Source: Chromera velia (lineage: Eukaryota > Sar > Chromeraceae). Taken from it: a stretch of 21,294 nucleotides of DNA. This document shows, in pieces, positions 17,601-21,294 of this stretch. The position numbers were made by a program, and so were the translations under genes. Under the pieces are notes generated by a model. It did not search any database and was not told where the DNA came from. It saw only the letters and a program-made list of their open reading frames with translations. Numbering within the stretch: the stretch's first letter is position 1; every line of letters starts with the position of its first letter. The stretch covers positions 3,391-24,684 of the forward strand of contig JAHBMJ010001589.1 of assembly GCA_018398765.1 (NCBI GenBank), in the 5' to 3' direction.

Positions 17601-18397
17601 CCTAGTTCATTCCTTCCCATGTCCGCTTCTCTCCTCTGGAGAATCATCCTACCATTATTCGTCTACTGACTAGTGCAAACACGGGAATCCCGATGGTGAA
17701 CGTTTGTGCCTCCACAGGCCCACTCAGAGCGTACACGGCAAGTGTCAAGAGGGGACCAAGCATGCCGATGCCAACGGGAAACGAGACGGTCTTCCAGGAC
17801 ATCGGCTCGTGCAGAAGGGCGGGAAGCCAGGTACCTGAACGCAGAAAGATTCAGATGCACACGCAGAGAACAGCTTCAAAGAGTGTGATGATACACTCCA
17901 CCGGATCAGGTCCGAATGCAAACATCTTACAGAGTCGAAGGACGTCCCCGATGCAGATCAATTAACAGTCGAACAAAAGACACATCCATCAATGGATTTA
18001 CATCTGCATGGATGAATGTGCACATTCATCCATACAAATTGAACCGACCTGGCAGCGTGCTGATCATGAACCTGAAGAGGGGAAGGTACCCGAAGAAGAA
18101 AGCCATTTGCTCCTGCCAAGGCCTGTGCAGAGGCTGAAGGGGCACAGAGACAAAAACAAATCCTACGCCCACGGGGAAAAGCACAAGGGTGAAGACTCTG
18201 AAAAGCGCCTTGACGGAAAAAATATCCTTCACTCTGGCACTGTTGTGGCCCCTACTCCCTCTCTGTCCGTCTTTCTCTTGACACCCCCCTACCGCGCTTC
18301 TTGTCCGAAAGGAGAGTCCGCGAATCTGCGACGTTTCTTGACTGAGAAGGTGTTTGCCGACAGGGGTACACACCCAGCGAAGGAGAGCAGATTCCAT
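13736..18397 (-). CDS. Uncharacterised polytopic membrane protein, about 1020 residues, 10 exons
   Basis: Proposed exons, 5' to 3': 18397-18049, 17834-17667, 17405-17284, 17184-16987, 16807-16726, 16670-16453, 16413-15049, 14820-14701, 14325-14145, 13995-13736. Phases agree throughout and give one open frame ending in TGA. The start is the first ATG after an in-frame TAG. Splicing rebuilds whole hydrophobic helices, for example PVFALV|S|TLLIAF and VAVVAVIFT|AVYPLAARAA, which supports the joins. I count about 10-12 membrane segments, eight or nine before residue 430 and about three at the C-terminus. Between them lies a hydrophilic loop of about 370 residues. No family motif was recognised; a transporter or channel-like protein is possible. 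The last coding exon and the two short introns (16725-16671, 16452-16414) are the weakest parts. Confidence 0.62.
14572..14644. repeat. (AC)n-(AG)n compound microsatellite in a membrane-protein gene intron
   Basis: CA repeats, including CATA variants, run from about 14578 to 14623 and are followed directly by AG repeats to 14644. They lie in the intron between exons 14820-14701 and 14325-14145. Open frames reading Thr/His or Val/Cys repeats over this tract are artefacts. Confidence 0.95.
15100..16280 (-). other. Large charged cytosolic-type loop within the membrane protein exon
   Basis: Inside exon 16413-15049, after the helix WLFCVVLAVRMGFYLLVVC and the basic anchor CYRLDFRSAKRAALE, about 370 residues are rich in Glu, Asp, Lys, Arg, Ser and Pro. 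One part, QLRKDTLQVFLGKDPEKLRQ followed by SRRQRAAKKKEAEE, could form a basic amphipathic helix or coiled coil. The loop ends at SPETAETLILAVGLLVVDVI, the next helix. Its length and composition suggest a regulatory, disordered segment. Confidence 0.6.
18008..18033. repeat. Perfect 26-bp palindrome in the first intron of the membrane-protein gene
   Basis: The 26 bases centred on TGTGCACA are an exact inverted repeat with no loop (arms contain GGATGAATG and CATTCATCC). It lies 16 bases inside the intron from the proposed donor at 18048. In the transcript it could fold into a hairpin near the 5' splice site. Confidence 0.85.
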
Positions 18398-19440
18398 TCT
18401 TTCCAATATATGCACAAATTGACAGAGGCGTGGCGGCTAGATCGGGATCACAAGTTTCGTGCTGATACTCGACCGCAAGTGTTACTATGGACTTGCTCAG
18501 AAAGATATAGCGGTTCCCGTGATGTCGGCTTTTTGAAAATCCACATTGACACAGCCGGGAAGTTGGTCACCATTAAAACATGAACACAAAAGATTCACAC
18601 CTGCGTTTTTCAAACTGCGTTTCTTTCGCGATGCTGGCACCTATGCGTGTTGTTTCCCTAGCGTGCTTCTCCATGCTCACGTTGCCGGAGTGATTCAAAC
18701 TCGACCAAGAGAGGCAACTTACTGAACTTTCTGCATGTAGCACTTTGACGAGCTGGGTGACTTTCGCGCAGCAGCTCACTTCACATTCAAGGTCGATCCG
18801 CGTTGATTCGATCGTTTGCCTGTATCGTAACAAGATCAGTACAGCCTTGTCAGCTGTGCGCATGCGCAACAGTCGTTCAATGTTAATTGCAAATGATGCA
18901 TGAATGTATGCAACATGCATGCAGTCAAATGCATGTACGCGCGCATGCGTGCATGCAACACGTGTGCAACACGATCGACGTCGTCTATTAAACATCCTAT
19001 GCCCACTTTTTTTTAGGGCCCTCCACTTAAACATACAACGTTTGAAAAAACTTAAGATAAATCCATGCAGAGAGCTTATTCAAAAGTGAGGGAGCACTGA
19101 TGCATAGCACCCTACATAGGCCGGTGTCAGGGGGCGCGCACTGCCCCATTCATAATTCAGGATTCTTCAACCTAACCTGGAGAGAAGAAAAAATCAATAT
19201 TTCAAATCATCAGCCCCCTATTCGAGAACCAAATTTAGCAACAATTAGAATTCAAAGTAATAAACAATTTAATGAACCTTTTGACAGACTAGGCTAGATC
19301 CGCCCCTCATACACGGGGACGCGGCATGCATAACAAAAACCTCAATCATTTAATGATAATGAAACCTATATAACTGCATATAACTACTATATAAAATTAT
19401 AATATTTTTTTTCAATGTTAATTACTTTACTCGAATTATT
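18398..19440. other. Intergenic region upstream of the membrane-protein gene
   Basis: No gene is supported. About 18890-18965 is packed with ATGCAT, GCATGC and ACGCGCGCATGCGT words, alternating purine-pyrimidine. About 19140-19440 is AT-rich, apart from a GC-rich patch near 19300-19325. A short plus-strand open frame at 19100-19297 has no recognisable features. The promoter of the minus-strand gene should lie in the right-hand flank of 18397, but no core element can be named. Confidence 0.45.
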
Positions 19441-19506
19441 AAGTGTCTGAATACTTCTCTTCACATTTCCTTTTCTTCCCTCCACTCATTCTTTTCCTTT
19501 CCCACA
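19441..19506 (+). repeat. 66-bp direct repeat, copy 1
   Basis: This pyrimidine-rich 66-base unit, beginning AAGTGTCTGAATACTTC and ending TTTCCCACA, matches 19825-19890 at 61 of 66 positions by eye. The copies start 384 bases apart in the same orientation. Confidence 0.85.
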
Positions 19507-19824
19507 TGTCTGTCGCTAAATTGAAAGCAAAGATAGAATGAAAGCTCCCTAAGAATACGTTACGTCAGGACGAAACCGGAAGCGGAAGTGCAGCTTCAGT
19601 CTCAGCCTCATGCAGCCTCAGAAAGAAGGCACTCAATCAATTAATGCATGAAAGAGTGATCGATTGAGTGGATAAGGCCGAATACAAACAAAGAGAGATG
19701 ACCGAAGGGAAAGGAAGGCAAAGAGAAGGTAAAATATTTGATAGAAAGAAATAAAATACAGGTGACAAGTGAAGGGGCAGCACACTCGTAGTGCGCTAAT
19801 GCTTCCATTGAGGGAGGGCACCCG
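19507..19824. other. Sequence between the two direct-repeat copies
   Basis: These 318 bases hold no convincing open frame on either strand. The left half contains AGTCTCAGCCTCATGCAGCC and short inverted words (ATCAATTAATGCATG, ATCGATTGAGTG). The right half is purine-rich on the plus strand. If the flanking repeats are terminal, this would be the body of a small non-coding element. Confidence 0.35.
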
Positions 19825-19890
19825 AAGTGCCTGAACACTTCTCTACATATTTCCTTTTCTTCCCTCCACTCATTCTCTTCCTTTCCCACA
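19825..19890 (+). repeat. 66-bp direct repeat, copy 2
   Basis: Second copy of the unit at 19441-19506, with five substitutions and no gaps. It ends 8 bases before the stop codon of the minus-strand open frame at 19899, so it lies in that frame's 3' flank. The two copies could be terminal repeats of a small insertion or the ends of a tandem duplication. Confidence 0.85.
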
Positions 19891-19898
19891 CTATGCCC

Positions 19899-20519
19899 TC
19901 AGGAAGACATGCCGACCATGTACTCCATGGTGGCCTTCAGGGTAAGGGTACTCTTATGTGGCATGTGCACCTTCCACTTCCCAAAATATGTTTTACAGAT
20001 GGTAATGTATACACTGAAGAAAGGCTTCAGTTTCAGCCTGATCTCCCTCTCCACAGCCTCTGCCGTATTCCGTCTATTAGTGGAGGCGTCCCCTCTTGAT
20101 AAGGAGACCTGGCACCCCACAGTGACGTCAACTGCATCTATCCAACTATTCTCCTTTCCCAGCAGAGCGCCATACAGCCCTGCTATCGCTTTGATGGTCT
20201 GGTTGCCCACCTGGGTAATGGCAGTGCTCCTTCTGAACTCTGCGGTCTTTTGGGGGATTTGGCTTTCGTCAGGGGGTCGGTCTCCCTTGAACCCCGTGAT
20301 TACCGTATCGAAGAGCTCCTCAGGGTTAACAATGTGTCTGTCGAAAGGAGGCTCATTCAGGGTTTTCAGGAGAGTCGGGTTGGTACACTGGGCCCAGAGG
20401 AGGACCCAGCCGAGGGCATAAAAAACGTCTTGCATGACGTTGTCTTTTGGTGCGCGCGCTCGAAGAGTGCCTCCTGTGCAGGATGGAGGCTCTCCTAGGC
20501 CTTCTTGTGTCGGCATCAT
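19899..20519 (-). CDS. Hypothetical protein, 206 residues, 3' part of a decayed coding block
   Basis: An open frame from ATG 20519 to TGA 19899-19901. It includes MQDVFYALGWVLLWAQCTNP, then IVNPEELFDTVITGFKGDRP and ITQVGNQTIKAIAGLYGALL, and ends KATMEYMVGMSS. It has mixed helix-like composition, no repeats, no signal peptide and no family motif I recognise. A TGA lies directly before the ATG. Coding-looking fragments further upstream on the same strand suggest this is the C-terminal part of a longer, damaged protein rather than a complete small gene. It could be an old mobile-element or virus-derived protein, or a host pseudogene; the sequence does not decide. Confidence 0.45.
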   Translation of the reverse strand: MMPTQEGLGEPPSCTGGTLRARAPKDNVMQDVFYALGWVLLWAQCTNPTLLKTLNEPPFDRHIVNPEELFDTVITGFKGDRPPDESQIPQKTAEFRRSTAITQVGNQTIKAIAGLYGALLGKENSWIDAVDVTVGCQVSLSRGDASTNRRNTAEAVEREIRLKLKPFFSVYITICKTYFGKWKVHMPHKSTLTLKATMEYMVGMSS

Positions 20520-20684
20520 TCACTCCGAGTGCGACGCAGAGGGGTCGTAAGTCGGGCTTGACGGACTGCTCAAAGGTTCAACTTGGTCTCTGCCTCCACT
20601 CCATTTCCTTGAAAAACTGCTGCCTCTGAGACTGTCTCACCGGCTTGATCACCTTTTTGTGTCACAACTCTTGCATTGCACCGA

Positions 20685-21292
20685 TCATGACCTCTGCCTC
20701 TGTTTCTTATTCTCTTCGGTGGCTTCTTCCATCTCCCTTTCTTTTTCCTCCCGCTGATCATCCTTGAAGTGCGACTGTAGGACACCCTTAGCCAGGAAGA
20801 TGGAGCGAATCCCCTGCTTGGCGATTTTCAGGGCACGCTCCCTCATTTCCCCCCCTTTTTATTATTTGGATGAGGTTGAACACTTCCCGGCACATACCCT
20901 ACTGGCGGGCACTGCCGGCTCCGACGCCCAAGCCCTTTGTGGTAGTTAGAAGGGCACGGCTGTCGCCCTTCTCGTCCAGAAGTCCTGCCAGGAATTTCTG
21001 GACTCACGCGGCTGATCACCCCGCAAGCCCCTCCCCCCTTCCCTTATACCCCTTTCGGGAACAGCTACTGCACAGGCCCGTAAAGGAAGCCGGGTATTGC
21101 GTGGAGGAACGGGTTTTTTTAGTCGAAGATCATTCTGAGGCAGGCAGAAACAAAATCGAGGCGGCCTAGCGACTTCAGGTAGTGGGGGAAGTACTGTAGC
21201 CCTGGTGCGCTGGAGCCTTCTTTCAGGAGGTCCTTCGTCAGAAGGAACCGCGGCTGCTCGTTGAAGCCTTCCAGCATCGTAGCCGAAGCTGG
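20685..21292 (-). pseudogene. Broken coding fragments of an unknown protein, upstream of the 206-residue frame
   Basis: Reading leftwards from the right edge, one frame gives ATMLEGFNEQPRFLLTKDLL and GLQYFPHYLKSLGRLDFVSA, stopping at TAA 21119-21121. The frame then contains further stops. A second frame from 21000 gives QKFLAGLLDEKGDSRALLTT and GLGVGAGSARQ, then TAG (20899-20901), then GMCREVFNLIQIIKRG. After a frameshift at the C7/G7 run 20849-20855 it continues ERALKIAKQGIRSIFLAKGV and a Glu/Lys-rich tail to TGA 20685-20687. The pieces look like real protein sequence interrupted by stops and indels. I do not recognise the family. The locus extends beyond the right edge. Confidence 0.45.
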
Positions 21293-21294
21293 CT

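Noticed and set aside
17870-17960. Possible extra exon reading IGDVLRLCKMFAFGPDPVEC on the minus strand
   Set aside because: No acceptor fits the required phase and a TGA follows. Skipping it joins exons 18397-18049 and 17834-17667 in phase with a normal 214-base intron.
18682-18722. tRNA-like hairpin with a GATTCAAACTC box
   Set aside because: Only a 6-bp stem and a B-box-like word are present. There is no D arm, anticodon arm or full-length cloverleaf.
19100-19297. 65-residue plus-strand open frame in an AT-rich spacer
   Set aside because: Short, with no motif, no splice context and no support from neighbours. An organelle-derived insert was considered but no organellar gene could be recognised.

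Overview
The window looks like nuclear DNA of an intron-rich unicellular eukaryote. Two long minus-strand genes have many short exons, introns of mostly 100-400 bases with AG acceptors, microsatellites inside introns, and no operons or bacterial ribosome-binding sites. A chromerid-like alveolate alga is a possible source, but nothing here fixes the taxon and that guess is weak. Both gene models keep the standard genetic code without internal stops.

Layout. (1) 46-6837, minus: 5' and central part of an AFG2/Drg1/SPATA5-type double AAA+ ATPase in 16 phase-consistent exons. It has an N-terminal domain, a complete D1 and the start of D2 with the diagnostic GPPGCSKT P-loop; the rest lies beyond the left edge. 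(2) 6838-8294: upstream region with a GC-rich island and a 461-bp segment bounded by perfect 30-bp inverted repeats (MITE-like). (3) 8295-about 10845, plus: decayed gene for a 2-oxoglutarate/Fe(II) oxygenase-like domain with an F-box and a Lys/Ala/Pro/Gln repeat. (4) About 10815-12920, plus: 5'-truncated non-LTR (LINE) reverse transcriptase with a damaged active site (FADG) and a C-terminal zinc knuckle, followed by small hairpins. (5) 12921-13735: AT-rich spacer. (6) 13736-18397, minus: a 10-exon gene for a roughly 1020-residue polytopic membrane protein of no family I recognise, with a very acidic/basic loop of about 370 residues. (7) 18398-19898: spacer with GCATGC-rich and AT-rich stretches and a 66-bp direct repeat. 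(8) 19899-21294, minus: a decayed protein-coding block of unknown identity.

The two host genes are apparently intact and unrelated in function: ribosome biogenesis AAA ATPase versus membrane protein. The region between them is an accessory zone where an oxygenase/F-box pseudogene, a LINE fragment and a MITE-like element accumulated. The best leads are the unusual GTC-type 5' splice sites in both host genes, the uncharacterised membrane protein, the oxygenase-F-box pseudogene abutting the LINE, and the fact that the clearest in-frame stops in the decayed genes are TAA/TAG, one of them demonstrably replacing a Gln codon of an internal repeat.
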